Positions 1 to 10,109 of a stretch of 64,000 nt of DNA are shown one piece after another. The position numbers and the translations under genes were made by a program. Within the stretch, counting starts at the first letter, position 1, and the number at the start of each line of letters is the position of its first letter. The notes below the pieces were generated by a model. It was not told where the DNA came from, searched no databases, and worked only from the letters and a program-made list of their open reading frames with translations. Origin of the DNA: an uncultured Microbacteriaceae bacterium (lineage in GTDB: Bacteria > Actinomycetota > Actinomycetes > Actinomycetales > Microbacteriaceae); contig CAJAKC010000012.1 in NCBI GenBank assembly GCA_903940225.1, positions 1 through 64,000 of the forward strand. Direction: 5' to 3'.

Positions 1-2
1 CC

Positions 3-647
3 GACGACTTCCCGCTGTACTTCTATCGCGAACCGAAGGCGCCCGACCTCGAAATCGCTTCGGACGAGCTCGACCTCGACGCGATCCGTGACGCCTCAAT
101 CTATTGGTCAACGGTGACCGGCCTCAGCCAGGAGCCGTCGCGGGGCGCGCACCACGCCGCGTGGGATGCCCGCGACCGCACACCGCTGACCATCCTTGAC
201 CTTGACTACCGTCCGATGTTCTGGGATTCGCCGGAACTCGCCACCCGCGAGATCGAGAAGGCCCTCGGGAAAGTCACCGTCGCCGTTGGAAACAAAGAAG
301 AGTGCGAGGTCGCCGTTGGCGAAACCGACCCCCACCGAGCCGCCGATGCGCTGCTCGAACGCGGAATCGAACTCGCCATCGTCAAACAGGGCCCCAAGGG
401 CGTGCTGGCCAAGACAAAGGACGAATCGATTGAGGTTCCCCCGTATTTCGTCGACGTCGTCAACGGCCTCGGAGCCGGCGACTCGTTCGGCGGCGCGCTC
501 TGCTACGGACTGTCCCAGGGCTGGGAACTCGAACACATCCTTCGCTTTGCTAACGTTGCCGGTGCGATCGTCGCGTCGCGACTCGAGTGTTCAACGGCAA
601 TGCCGACCACGGCCGAGGTCAACGACATCCTGAAGGAGATCGCCTAA
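3..647 (+). CDS. iolC: 5-dehydro-2-deoxygluconokinase (IolC), C-terminal part; 5' end outside window
   Basis: Open frame from window start; PfkB-family C-terminal motif NGLGAGDSFGGALCYGL; followed by inositol catabolism genes. Confidence 0.88.
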   Translation, partial: DDFPLYFYREPKAPDLEIASDELDLDAIRDASIYWSTVTGLSQEPSRGAHHAAWDARDRTPLTILDLDYRPMFWDSPELATREIEKALGKVTVAVGNKEECEVAVGETDPHRAADALLERGIELAIVKQGPKGVLAKTKDESIEVPPYFVDVVNGLGAGDSFGGALCYGLSQGWELEHILRFANVAGAIVASRLECSTAMPTTAEVNDILKEIA

Positions 648-1525
648 TGGTCCAGCTGGACTTCGACGCGCTGCGCGAGACACGGGCGACAAACCCCGGT
701 CGTCTCGCCGAGGTGTACAAAAAGCGCCAACACCGCGAACTGCTTGCGGGTGACGGCCGACTGATGATTGTCGCGGCGGACCACCCCGCCCGCGGGGCGC
801 TCGCCGTCAACGGAAACGCCACGGCGATGGCCGACCGATACGAACTACTGACCAATCTCGCGATCGCTCTGTCGCGTCCCGGCGTTGACGGGGTTCTCGG
901 AACCCCCGACGTCATCGACGACCTCGCCCTTCTCGGGCTTCTCGACAACAAAGTCGTCGTCGGCTCGATGAACCGCGGCGGATTGCGCGGGGCGTCCTTT
1001 GAGATGGACGACCGCTACACCGGTTACGACATGCCCGCCATCGAACGCGACGGGCTCGATTTTGCCAAGAACCTCATCCGCATCAACCTTGCCGACGCGG
1101 GAACGGCCGACACGCTGGAATCAACGGCCTTCGCGGTCAGTGAAGCGGCCGAGCTGGGAATCCCCATCATGCTCGAACCGTTCATGAGCGAATGGGTTGA
1201 TGGGGAAATCAAGAACAACCTCACGACCGACCAGGTAATCCTGTCAATGGCGATCGCGGCTGGACTCGGCAACTCGAGCGCGTATTCGTGGCTCAAGATT
1301 CCCGTTGTCCCCGACATGGCGCGCGTCATGGCTTCGACAACCCTGCCGACCCTGCTTCTCGGGGGAGACCCCGGTGAAAAAGAAGACGAGCTCGTCGAGG
1401 AATGGGCAAACGCCCTGACCCTCCCCGGCGTCCGCGGACTCGTCGTTGGGCGCTCGCTGCTGTACCCACACCACGGCGATGTCGAAAAAGCTGTTGACAC
1501 TGCTGCCACACTTGTTCACGGATAG
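647..1525 (+). CDS. Cgl0159-type (beta/alpha)8 aldolase family protein
   Basis: ATG at 647 overlaps iolC stop (TAATG); protein MVQLDFDALRETRATNPGRLAEVYKKR resembles the aldolase-like protein of actinobacterial iol clusters. Confidence 0.75.
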   Translation: MVQLDFDALRETRATNPGRLAEVYKKRQHRELLAGDGRLMIVAADHPARGALAVNGNATAMADRYELLTNLAIALSRPGVDGVLGTPDVIDDLALLGLLDNKVVVGSMNRGGLRGASFEMDDRYTGYDMPAIERDGLDFAKNLIRINLADAGTADTLESTAFAVSEAAELGIPIMLEPFMSEWVDGEIKNNLTTDQVILSMAIAAGLGNSSAYSWLKIPVVPDMARVMASTTLPTLLLGGDPGEKEDELVEEWANALTLPGVRGLVVGRSLLYPHHGDVEKAVDTAATLVHG

Positions 1526-1544
1526 TCACACACAAAGGAAAACC

Positions 1545-3038
1545 ATGACAAAGAACACCGTTCCCCACTGGATCGATGGAAAGCGCGATCCCGGCACCTC
1601 CGACCGATCGGCACCCGTTTACGACCCGGCCCTCGGGAAGGAAACCAAGCGCGTTGTCCTCGCCAATCAGGCGGACATCGACAAGGCGATTTCCTCGGCG
1701 AACGCGGCGTTCCCCGAATGGCGTGACCTTTCGCTTGCGCGACGACAGTCCATCATTTTCAGTTTCCGTGAACTGCTCAACGCCAAAAAGGGCGAGCTGG
1801 CCGAAATCCTTACCTCGGAACACGGCAAGGTCCTCTCGGATGCCCTCGGGGAAATCTCGCGCGGCCAGGAGGTCGTCGAGTTCGCGTGTGGCATGACCCA
1901 CCTGCTCAAGGGCTCGTTCAGCGAGAACGTCTCGACCGGTGTCGACGTGTACTCGACCCGTCAGCCGCTCGGTGTCGTCGGAATCATCTCGCCCTTCAAC
2001 TTCCCCGCGATGGTCCCGATGTGGTTCTTCCCCATCGCCATTGCCGCCGGTAACACCGTCGTCCTCAAGCCCTCCGAAAAGGACCCGTCCGCCGCAATCT
2101 GGTTGGCGGAACTGTGGAAGGAAGCGGGACTTCCCGACGGAGTCTTCACCGTCCTCAACGGTGACAAGGAATCGGTCGACGGTCTTCTCACCGACCCTCG
2201 CGTGCACGCCATCTCGTTCGTCGGCTCAACGCCGATCGCACAGTACGTTTACGAGACGGGCGCCAAGCACGGCAAGCGTGTTCAAGCGCTCGGCGGAGCC
2301 AAGAACCACATGCTCGTTCTGCCCGACGCCGACCTCGACCTGGTTGCCGACTCGGCCATCAACGCCGGATTCGGTTCCGCCGGTGAGCGGTGTATGGCGA
2401 TTTCCGTTGTCGTCGCGGTTGAGCCTGTCGCCGACGCGCTCATCGAGAAGATCGTTGAGCGCATGCGCGGACTGACGATTGGTGACGGTCGCCGCTCGTG
2501 CGACATGGGACCACTCGTCACCGAACAGCACCGTGACAAGGTTGCCTCGTACATCGATATCGCGAGTGCCGACGGTGCAAAGGTCGTCGTCGACGGCCGC
2601 GGCATCGAGGTTGACGGTGACCCGAACGGTTTCTGGCTTGGCCCGACCCTGATCGACCAGGTGCCGATCACATCGAAGGTCTACACCGAAGAAATCTTTG
2701 GACCGGTGTTGTCTATCGTTCGCGTCAAGACCTTCGACGAAGGCGTCGAGCTGATCAACAACGGCGCGTTCGGAAACGGAACCGCGATTTTCACGAACGA
2801 CGGCGGAGCCGCTCGCCGATTCCAGAACGAGATTCAGGTCGGCATGATCGGCATCAATGTGCCGATTCCCGTGCCGGTCGCGTACTACTCGTTCGGCGGG
2901 TGGAAGGCGTCTCTCTTCGGTGACTCGAAGGCTCACGGCGTCTACGGCTTCAACTTCTTTACCCAAGAGAAGACGATGACGTCACGCTGGCTCGACCCGA
3001 GCCACGGTGGAATCAACCTCGGGTTCCCCCAAAACTAA
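1545..3038 (+). CDS. iolA: CoA-acylating methylmalonate-semialdehyde / malonate-semialdehyde dehydrogenase
   Basis: ALDH motifs (FNFPAMVPMWFFPIAIAAGNTVVLKPSEKDPS, GSAGERCMA); ATG at 1545 within longer ORF; iol context. Confidence 0.9.
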   Translation: MTKNTVPHWIDGKRDPGTSDRSAPVYDPALGKETKRVVLANQADIDKAISSANAAFPEWRDLSLARRQSIIFSFRELLNAKKGELAEILTSEHGKVLSDALGEISRGQEVVEFACGMTHLLKGSFSENVSTGVDVYSTRQPLGVVGIISPFNFPAMVPMWFFPIAIAAGNTVVLKPSEKDPSAAIWLAELWKEAGLPDGVFTVLNGDKESVDGLLTDPRVHAISFVGSTPIAQYVYETGAKHGKRVQALGGAKNHMLVLPDADLDLVADSAINAGFGSAGERCMAISVVVAVEPVADALIEKIVERMRGLTIGDGRRSCDMGPLVTEQHRDKVASYIDIASADGAKVVVDGRGIEVDGDPNGFWLGPTLIDQVPITSKVYTEEIFGPVLSIVRVKTFDEGVELINNGAFGNGTAIFTNDGGAARRFQNEIQVGMIGINVPIPVPVAYYSFGGWKASLFGDSKAHGVYGFNFFTQEKTMTSRWLDPSHGGINLGFPQN

Positions 3039-4126
3039 GCGCGTTGCGCCGCGACCGCGATGGCGGTCAGAACGGTGATGTCCGACCGCACCCCGTCGAG
3101 GTTGGCGAGGACGGGAGTTCCGTTCTGCACGGAGTCAGCGAACGCAAGTAGCTGACGGAGGAAACCGGTCTCGTTGATTTCGGTGTACGTGGTGTCCTGG
3201 CGCTCTTGGCCGTCGTGGCGCTGAACAATCAAGCGGCTTCGCTCTTCGAGGACGTAGGGTTTTGCGAGGTGGTATTCGACCCGCCCGTTGGAACCCAGCA
3301 CCTTGACCTCCTCGTCGTACTCGGGGTATTCGGGCAACCAGTTCCAACTGATGACAAATCGGGTGTCGTTTAGTGTGCCGACGGCAAGCAGGGACGACGG
3401 TTCGTTGCCGACGAGCTTCGGGAACACGTCTGCTGACCACGTGGTCGGCAACTCAAGTCCAAGCCCTCGCAGCAGGCTCGTTTCGTGAATGACGGAACCG
3501 TGGATGATGTTGCGAAAGTATGCGCCGAACTCGGGTGTCGCGTCCGGCAGCGCAAGTTTCGTTTGGTCAACTTCATACGCGTTCGCGCGCGCGATCTCGG
3601 CCTGGTTCGCATCGTTTGCGGGCGGCTTGAGCCGTAGGTGTTGAATCTGGGGAGCGTCGGCCGGATGGGAGACCGTCACCCGGACAAGTCGAATATCGGT
3701 CAGCTGGGCGATGGCGTCGGCTGCTCGTCGCGCGAGTGGGTCGTACATCTTCATGTAACCAACCTGAAGAACCGTGCCACTCGCGCGCTGAGCCGCGTCG
3801 ATTCGGTCAACCTCATCGAGGTTGAGGGCGAGTGGCTTTTCGGCCAGGACGTGCTTCCCCGCATTGAGGGCCGCAATCGTCAATTCCGTGTGACTGCCCG
3901 GGGTGGCAATTAGCACCGCAGCAATCTCCGGATCGGCAAAAACGTCACTCGGGTCAGTCACCCCGCGCACCCCGTAACGAGCGGCGACCTCGTGTGCCCG
4001 CGAGGGGGAGAGGTCACACACTGCGACAAGCGTCATGCCTGCGCGCAGAATTGACGGAATGTGAATCGATTGCGCGATGATCCCGGCGCCCAGAATGGCG
4101 ATTCGGATTGGTTGTGGAGCAGCCAT
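3035..4126 (-). CDS. Gfo/Idh/MocA family oxidoreductase
   Basis: N-terminal Rossmann IAILGAGIIAQSIHIPSI and AEKPLALN motif. Confidence 0.88.
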   Translation of the reverse strand: MAAPQPIRIAILGAGIIAQSIHIPSILRAGMTLVAVCDLSPSRAHEVAARYGVRGVTDPSDVFADPEIAAVLIATPGSHTELTIAALNAGKHVLAEKPLALNLDEVDRIDAAQRASGTVLQVGYMKMYDPLARRAADAIAQLTDIRLVRVTVSHPADAPQIQHLRLKPPANDANQAEIARANAYEVDQTKLALPDATPEFGAYFRNIIHGSVIHETSLLRGLGLELPTTWSADVFPKLVGNEPSSLLAVGTLNDTRFVISWNWLPEYPEYDEEVKVLGSNGRVEYHLAKPYVLEERSRLIVQRHDGQERQDTTYTEINETGFLRQLLAFADSVQNGTPVLANLDGVRSDITVLTAIAVAAQRA

Positions 4127-5022
4127 CAGTGACTCGATTCTCTAGAAAGTGATACGACTCGAAGTGCCGACAGGGCATCATCGATCGTTGCGGCGTTGGC
4201 ACTGTCCCCGCGCGCAAACGCTTCGGCTTGTTCGCGCAGCGCGTCCATTTGGACTTTTTCTCCGTCGGTTTCGGTGAGGACATCGACACGTGCGTGACCT
4301 TCCTCACCCATGACCTCAAACCCGACAACATCGGCGCGGGGATAAAAGCGACCGAGAGTCGCGATCCCAATTGCTCCCGTCGACAGAGCCATCGAATAGG
4401 TCGCGGCGTCTTCGTCGACGACTCCCTCGTCGTCACTCATCGTCGTGAGCCCTGTGAGCGACGTGACCGTTGCGCCCGTGAGCCATTGGATGACGTCAAT
4501 TTCGTGGACACCCATATCCGTCAGGATTCCCCCTGAACTGTTGCGAAACTCTGCCGCGGGGGGACGGTGATCCCACTGGCTCGCGTGGACAAGAAGCAGG
4601 CGCCCCAAAACGCCGGCATCGATGTCCTTTTTCAGCGCGACAAGCTGTGGAACAAAACGTCGCCAATACCCGACCTGGAGGCGAACGCCCGCAGCGCTAA
4701 CGATTTCCTTGACGGCAGAAGCGTCATCAACCGTCAGGCCACACGGTTTTTCGCACAGAATGGGGAGCCCCGCCGGAGCAAGCTGGCGGATCGCGTCGAG
4801 GTGAAAACCGCTCGGTGTCGCGATCAGGAAACCGTCGACCCCTCCCGCGTCAAGGAGGGCATCGATCGAATCAAACACGGTGTAGCCCTCTGCCCGCAGC
4901 GTCTCCGCAACGTTGTCTCGCGGTTCGACAATCGCCGTCACCTCGACGTTGGAGGACGCTTTCAGCGCGGCGAGGTGCGTTTGGCCCATTCGCCCCGCCC
5001 CGACAAGTCCAATTCGGAACAT
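4126..5022 (-). CDS. Gfo/Idh/MocA family oxidoreductase (inositol 2-dehydrogenase-like)
   Basis: IGLVGAGRMGQTHLAAL, CEKPCGLTVDDA; start abuts next gene. Confidence 0.87.
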   Translation of the reverse strand: MFRIGLVGAGRMGQTHLAALKASSNVEVTAIVEPRDNVAETLRAEGYTVFDSIDALLDAGGVDGFLIATPSGFHLDAIRQLAPAGLPILCEKPCGLTVDDASAVKEIVSAAGVRLQVGYWRRFVPQLVALKKDIDAGVLGRLLLVHASQWDHRPPAAEFRNSSGGILTDMGVHEIDVIQWLTGATVTSLTGLTTMSDDEGVVDEDAATYSMALSTGAIGIATLGRFYPRADVVGFEVMGEEGHARVDVLTETDGEKVQMDALREQAEAFARGDSANAATIDDALSALRVVSLSRESSH

Positions 5023-5026
5023 CGTA

Positions 5027-5956
5027 TTACAGCCCTAAGGTCGCGAGAAAGGCGCGGTTGACGCGTTGGTCTTCGATTGCCTGCGCAAATCGTTCAGCCG
5101 TTTCGGGGAAGCTGTCTTGTTCCACCACCAACCAACCCTGGAAGCCACTCGCAATGAGAGCGTGAACAAACTCGGCAACAGCAAAGTCACCTTCGCCCAA
5201 TCGAGGGAAAGCCTCACGCGCCCACACCGCCGAGGACGGTTCCCCCGCCTTAAATATGTCGTCGACGATGCCCATTGTCACGTCCTTGAGATGAACGTGG
5301 TTGACGCGATGACTCCATTTGTTGAGGAAAGCCAAGGGGTCGCCGCCACCGACCATTTGATGTCCGGTTTCGATGCACATTCCAATGTCGGTGAGTTCGA
5401 GCGCCCTTTCGAGTTCTGCTGACGATTCCAAGAACGAGCCGGTCTCGCAGTGAAGTGTTGCGTCGTAGCCGCGTTCGCGACAACGATCGAGCACACGGTT
5501 CATGCCGATTGCGAATTGGTCCCACTGAGCACCGGTCAATCCAGATTCGGGATTGCGTGATCCTGAACCGGGCGCGCCGTGCCGGGAGGCACTCCCCGCA
5601 TCGGCGAGGGTGGGTCGGGGTGGGGGAGTGCTGGCAAAGGGTGCAACCGCATCAAATGTGTCGAGCATCGCGTCGAGTTCGGGCATCATCGAGGTCACGT
5701 TATCGGCATCGTGAAAAGTGAACTCCAAATATGCGCCGGACAATCCCAATCCGCGATCGGCGAGCCGCTGGCCGAGCTCGGTCCCTGTGCCGAGATAACC
5801 GACGGGACCAAGGTCAATCCCTTCGTAGCCGGCGGACGCAACGGCGTCGAGCAGTGCGGTGCCGTCGGGAACATTGGGGTCTTTGCCGATGGTCACTTCA
5901 AACGCCCCGTAGCTGACGGGGGCATTGGCGACGTAGATACCGTTTTCGTGTGACAC
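5027..5956 (-). CDS. sugar phosphate isomerase/epimerase family TIM-barrel protein (inosose isomerase/dehydratase-like)
   Basis: YEGIDLGPVGYLG, CIETGHQMVGGGDPLAFL, VNHVHLKDV motifs. Confidence 0.8.
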   Translation of the reverse strand: MSHENGIYVANAPVSYGAFEVTIGKDPNVPDGTALLDAVASAGYEGIDLGPVGYLGTGTELGQRLADRGLGLSGAYLEFTFHDADNVTSMMPELDAMLDTFDAVAPFASTPPPRPTLADAGSASRHGAPGSGSRNPESGLTGAQWDQFAIGMNRVLDRCRERGYDATLHCETGSFLESSAELERALELTDIGMCIETGHQMVGGGDPLAFLNKWSHRVNHVHLKDVTMGIVDDIFKAGEPSSAVWAREAFPRLGEGDFAVAEFVHALIASGFQGWLVVEQDSFPETAERFAQAIEDQRVNRAFLATLGL

Positions 5957-5964
5957 GTGTTCTT

Positions 5965-6765
5965 CTAACTTTGTGGGGTGGTTCGTGGTGCTGGTTTGCG
6001 CTCGAGTTCGTGCGCAAGGCCTTTCATTTCATCGGCCCCTGCCATGAGCTTCGTCATCTTCTCGATTGTCAATTCCCGTTTCGAGAAATATCCAATGCTG
6101 GATCCCAGTTTGAGGAGCAGGAAGTTGTCACCGACCGGATACGCATGGTTGGGGTTGTGAGTAATGAAGACGACACCGAGGCCGCGGTCGCGCGCCTTGG
6201 CGATGTACTTGAGGACGACGCCAGCCTGCTTAACCCCAAGTGCTGACGTTGGTTCATCGAGGATGATGGCCTTTGCCCCGAAATAGACGGCGCGCGCGAT
6301 GGCAACGGCCTGCCGCTCACCCCCCGACAGAGTGCCGATGGGTTGCTCGACGTCGCGAAGGGCGATGCCCATGTCGGCGAGTTGTTCCTTGGCGATGCGC
6401 CGCATCGCGACCGAGTCGAGTCGTTTGAAAATGCCCGACCCTTTGCGCAATTCTGAGCCGAGAAAGAAATTTCGCCAGACGGGCATCAGAGGCACGACCG
6501 CGAGGTCTTGGTACACGGTGGCTATTCCGGCATCGAGCGCGTCGCGCGGTGAGGAAAACATTCGTTCTTCGCCAAACACCGTCATCGTTCCTTCAGACGG
6601 TGCGTGGACCCCTGACAGAATTTTGATGAGTGTTGACTTCCCCGCGCCATTGTCACCGAGGATGCAGAGCACCTCACCGGCGACGATTGTGGCGGAGATC
6701 CCCGAAATCGCGTGAACCGTGCCATACGACTTGCCGACGTTGTGAACTTCGAGAATGGTGGTCAT
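5965..6765 (-). CDS. sugar ABC transporter ATP-binding protein
   Basis: Walker [10 protein letters not shown], signature LSGGERQ, Walker B ILDEP. Confidence 0.93.
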   Translation of the reverse strand: MTTILEVHNVGKSYGTVHAISGISATIVAGEVLCILGDNGAGKSTLIKILSGVHAPSEGTMTVFGEERMFSSPRDALDAGIATVYQDLAVVPLMPVWRNFFLGSELRKGSGIFKRLDSVAMRRIAKEQLADMGIALRDVEQPIGTLSGGERQAVAIARAVYFGAKAIILDEPTSALGVKQAGVVLKYIAKARDRGLGVVFITHNPNHAYPVGDNFLLLKLGSSIGYFSKRELTIEKMTKLMAGADEMKGLAHELERKPAPRTTPQS

Positions 6766-7799
6766 GAGCGATCACCCGCCCGGCGACGGACGTACAGGTT
6801 GACAAGAACTGCGAGAAGCAAGAGAACTCCGAGGAATAGCTTGAGCCAGTTGTTGTCCCATTCCGCGAAGACGATTCCCTGGAGGGTCATCCCGTAGATG
6901 AGGGCACCGACAGCGGCACCGATCGCCGAACCGTAGCCGCCTGTCAACAGGCAACCACCAACGACGGCGCAAATGACATAACTAAATTCTTGGCCGAGAC
7001 CGGTCGTCGCCTGGACGGTGGAGACACCAAAGAGTTGCAGCATTCCGACGAGCCATCCGGCGCCTGCCGTCGTCATGAAGAGGCCCATTCGAACCTTCAC
7101 AACGGGGATACCGACTTGCCGCGCACTGTTGATCGCGCCGCCCACTCCAAAAATCCAGTTCCCCGTTCGTGTGCGCAACAGCACCCAGGAGGCGATGGCC
7201 GTCACGCCTATCCACCAGACAATAGAAATCTTGATGTCCATGCCCCATAAGTCGAGGGTTGAACCGAAAAACAGTTTGACTGCTTCGTACCCATCGACCT
7301 CGGACATTCCTTGAATCGATACGGTGCCCGTCAGCAGTTTTGTGATGGCGAGGTTTGCGCCTTGCAGGATGAACAGGGCGGCCAGAGTCACGATAAAGGA
7401 CGGAACGCCGGTCTTCATTGAGATGTAAGCGTTTGCGGCACCAACGGACAGGGCAAATACCAGGGCGAGGACGAGTGACAGCCAGATGTTTATTCCATAC
7501 TGCGTAGTCATGATGCCGACGATGAGTCCGGTCGTACCCGTCATTGCTCCGACGGACAGATCGAACTCACCGCCGATCATCAAGAGAGCACCGGCGACCG
7601 CCAGCACGCCAAAGAGCGAGGCAGAATACAGCCAGGTAGAAACTCCAGCGGTGGACAGGAATGCCGTCGTCGTGCTGGAAAAGTAGCTGAATATCAGGAG
7701 CGCAGCAACGGCCGCGCCCACCTCGGGTCGTCGCAACATTCGTGCAACGCGCCCCGACAGAACCTGCCGGGTATCTCTTTGGGTACTGACGGTCGTCAT
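6762..7799 (-). CDS. sugar ABC transporter permease (RbsC-like)
   Basis: Multi-[13 protein letters not shown] and [13 protein letters not shown] motifs of BPD_transp_2 family; 4-nt overlap with ATPase. Confidence 0.9.
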   Translation of the reverse strand: MTTVSTQRDTRQVLSGRVARMLRRPEVGAAVAALLIFSYFSSTTTAFLSTAGVSTWLYSASLFGVLAVAGALLMIGGEFDLSVGAMTGTTGLIVGIMTTQYGINIWLSLVLALVFALSVGAANAYISMKTGVPSFIVTLAALFILQGANLAITKLLTGTVSIQGMSEVDGYEAVKLFFGSTLDLWGMDIKISIVWWIGVTAIASWVLLRTRTGNWIFGVGGAINSARQVGIPVVKVRMGLFMTTAGAGWLVGMLQLFGVSTVQATTGLGQEFSYVICAVVGGCLLTGGYGSAIGAAVGALIYGMTLQGIVFAEWDNNWLKLFLGVLLLLAVLVNLYVRRRAGDRS

Positions 7800-7802
7800 G
7801 TG

Positions 7803-8762
7803 TTAGCGGGTTCCGTTCTTGGCGAACTCGGCGATCGAGGCGACGTTGTCCTTCGTGACGTACCCAGGGCCCGAGTAAACGGGCTCTCCGCCACCAACTT
7901 CGTTGCCGTTGATCTTGTGGAGGTACAGGAAGTTTACCGCGAGGTAACCCATGAGGTACGGCTGGGCGTCAACAGCGAAGAGAATCTTTCCCGACTCAAT
8001 CAGCTTCGTAACGTCTTCCGACAGGTCGAACGTCGCGAGCATCGCAGCGCTTCCCGCTTCGTCCAGCGCAGCCGATGCCGAAACGGCCATCGGAGGCCCG
8101 AGGGTCACAACGCCATCGATCGACGGGTCAGCCAGCAACTTTGCCTTGACGGTGTTCTGTGCGTCAGCAAGGTTGTTGATGTCGACCTGAACGTTCTCGA
8201 CCGATCCACCCAGTGTGTCGGTGATTCCGCGACAGCGGTCTTCCAGACCAACGTTTCCGGCTTCGTGAATCACGCAAATGACGTTCTTCGCGCCGGCAGC
8301 CTTGAGCTTTTCGCCCGCACCCTGGCCGGCGATGTACTCGCTTTGACCAATGTGGGTGAGCAGACCGAATTCCTTGAAGCGCTCGAGACCAGAGTCAATC
8401 GAAATGACGGGAATCCCCGCGGCGATTGCCGCTGCGATGGAATCCTTGAGTCCGTCCGGGTTCGCCATGGATACGACGATTCCGTCAACTCCCGACGCGA
8501 CAGCGGAGTCGATGAGCAGGCTCTGCTTTACCGGGTCAGGGTCGGACTGGTAGGTGACGTCGATTCCGAGGTCCTCGGCAGCACGTACTTCACCGCTCTT
8601 GACTACGTCCCAGTAGGTGTCGCCCGGTGCGGCGTGTGTGATGAAGGCTAGCTTCACATCGGCAGAAGCGCCGTCGTCCGTCGGAGCCGCAGTCGGGCTG
8701 CAGCCACTGAGGATAAGAGGGATTGCCGCTATCGCGGCAACCCAGGCGAATCGTTTTTTCAT
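7803..8762 (-). CDS. sugar ABC transporter substrate-binding lipoprotein
   Basis: Lipobox LILSGCSPT; periplasmic-binding fold motifs; upstream of permease. Confidence 0.9.
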   Translation of the reverse strand: MKKRFAWVAAIAAIPLILSGCSPTAAPTDDGASADVKLAFITHAAPGDTYWDVVKSGEVRAAEDLGIDVTYQSDPDPVKQSLLIDSAVASGVDGIVVSMANPDGLKDSIAAAIAAGIPVISIDSGLERFKEFGLLTHIGQSEYIAGQGAGEKLKAAGAKNVICVIHEAGNVGLEDRCRGITDTLGGSVENVQVDINNLADAQNTVKAKLLADPSIDGVVTLGPPMAVSASAALDEAGSAAMLATFDLSEDVTKLIESGKILFAVDAQPYLMGYLAVNFLYLHKINGNEVGGGEPVYSGPGYVTKDNVASIAEFAKNGTR

Positions 8763-8879
8763 CGTGAAATGCTCCTTTACATTTTGTGAATCAACGGTGT
8801 GCTTGCGCTACAGCCACTATTTGCGGGGCATTTCGCTTGGCGAACGGTGGCGTGTATGCACTTGTTGGCAATATACGCC

Positions 8880-8891
8880 TGAAACGTTTCA
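8880..8891. promoter_or_regulatory. candidate LacI-family operator TGAAACGTTTCA
   Basis: Perfect 12-bp palindrome with central CG, located upstream of the substrate-binding protein gene and next to a LacI gene. Confidence 0.6.
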
Positions 8892-8952
8892 TTTGACCCA
8901 TTAACGTGATTTGTTTATCGAAGCGTTATAAACGGAAGTGGCGGGATGGCGG

Positions 8953-9960
8953 TCACCGCGAAGTTGATTCGCGGATCACCAGTGTCGGGTGGAAGACAAA
9001 TTGCTGGGGTTGAGTCGTCGATTCACTCTGCGATTCTTCGACAAGGAGTTTCACAGCATGAGCCCCAATTTCGCTACTCGGCTGTCGGACCGAGCTGAGT
9101 GGGACGATCGCCGTTTGCGCGAACGAAATATCGTCGTAGCCGATCAGCGCGAGGTCTTCGGGGATTGAGATTTCCTTGGACAAGACCACGGCCTGCATGA
9201 TGCCGAGCGCGAGCAAATCATTTGCCGCAAAGATGGCGTCCGGCCGATCCCTGGGGGACCGTGCGATTACTTCGCCACCGATGCGCCGCCCTTCCAACAC
9301 GGTTTGCTCGACGGTTTCAAAAACCTCGAGTTGAGCGCCGGGGTGATTTGCCACCGCACCGCGAGCCCCGTCGAGTCGCTCGGACATTTCCAGTTCACTC
9401 AGTGGGCCACCCGCAAAGGCAATGCGCGACCTTCCCGAGCCGAGCAAATGCTCGACAGCCATGTTCCCGCCGGCGACGTCATCGACGGAAACCGAGCTAA
9501 TAGTTGGGTCGGGCGATTTTCGGTCCACGATGACGACGGGTGTTCCTCGTCGCTTTATTCCTTGCAACGTCTCCAGGTTGTCCGCAATCAACGTTGCGAG
9601 AATTCCGAGCACTCGCTGTTCTTCGAACAAGCCAAGGATGAACCGTTGGCGCTCCGCGTCATCGGCAGAATCGGCGATGAGAATTCCCAGATCGAAATCG
9701 ACGGCCTCATCCTCTGCGCCCCGGGTGAGTTCGGCATAGAAGGGGTTTCGAATGTCCTGAACGATGACGCCAATTCCGCGACTCCGGCCGGCCCGCAGTT
9801 GCCGAGCGGCGTCATTGCGCACGAAACTGAGCTTCTTAATCGCCGCCTGCACCTTTGCAACGTTCTCCGGCGCTACGTTTTGCGGATTGTTGAGAACGTT
9901 GGAAACTGTTCCGAGGGAAACCCCGGCTTCTCGCGCAACGTCGCGAACGCTCGCCGCCAT
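8953..9960 (-). CDS. LacI family transcriptional regulator
   Basis: HTH SVRDVAREAGVSLGTVSNVLNN at likely start (9960); PBP-like effector domain. Confidence 0.92.
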   Translation of the reverse strand: MAASVRDVAREAGVSLGTVSNVLNNPQNVAPENVAKVQAAIKKLSFVRNDAARQLRAGRSRGIGVIVQDIRNPFYAELTRGAEDEAVDFDLGILIADSADDAERQRFILGLFEEQRVLGILATLIADNLETLQGIKRRGTPVVIVDRKSPDPTISSVSVDDVAGGNMAVEHLLGSGRSRIAFAGGPLSELEMSERLDGARGAVANHPGAQLEVFETVEQTVLEGRRIGGEVIARSPRDRPDAIFAANDLLALGIMQAVVLSKEISIPEDLALIGYDDISFAQTAIVPLSSVRQPSSEIGAHAVKLLVEESQSESTTQPQQFVFHPTLVIRESTSR

Positions 9961-9999
9961 CTGTTCCGCCCCTCGTAGTCCCTTGATTAGGCACTTTAC

Positions 10000-10011
10000 C
10001 GTCGGCCGACG
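10000..10011. promoter_or_regulatory. 12-bp perfect palindrome CGTCGGCCGACG in divergent intergenic region
   Basis: Exact inverted repeat between lacI-family gene (-) and iolG (+). Confidence 0.4.
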
Positions 10012-10029
10012 ATGTTGTGGGGACGGCCG

Positions 10030-10049
10030 TGTGCGGTTTGCACCGCACA
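10030..10049. promoter_or_regulatory. inverted repeat TGTGCGGT-TTGC-ACCGCACA
   Basis: 8-bp perfect arms, 4-nt spacer, upstream of iolG. Confidence 0.45.
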
Positions 10050-10109
10050 GCGCTCCCCAGAGTGGCGTTACATTAGTGATGCTAAGTCTTGTCAAACGAA
10101 AGGGCGGTC

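Noticed and set aside
1326-2207. 293-aa minus-strand ORF antisense to iolA
   Set aside because: Opposite to a strong ALDH gene; no domain motifs
7779-8651. 290-aa plus-strand ORF antisense to the sugar-binding protein gene
   Set aside because: Antisense shadow of a clear lipoprotein SBP; biased composition and no family resemblance
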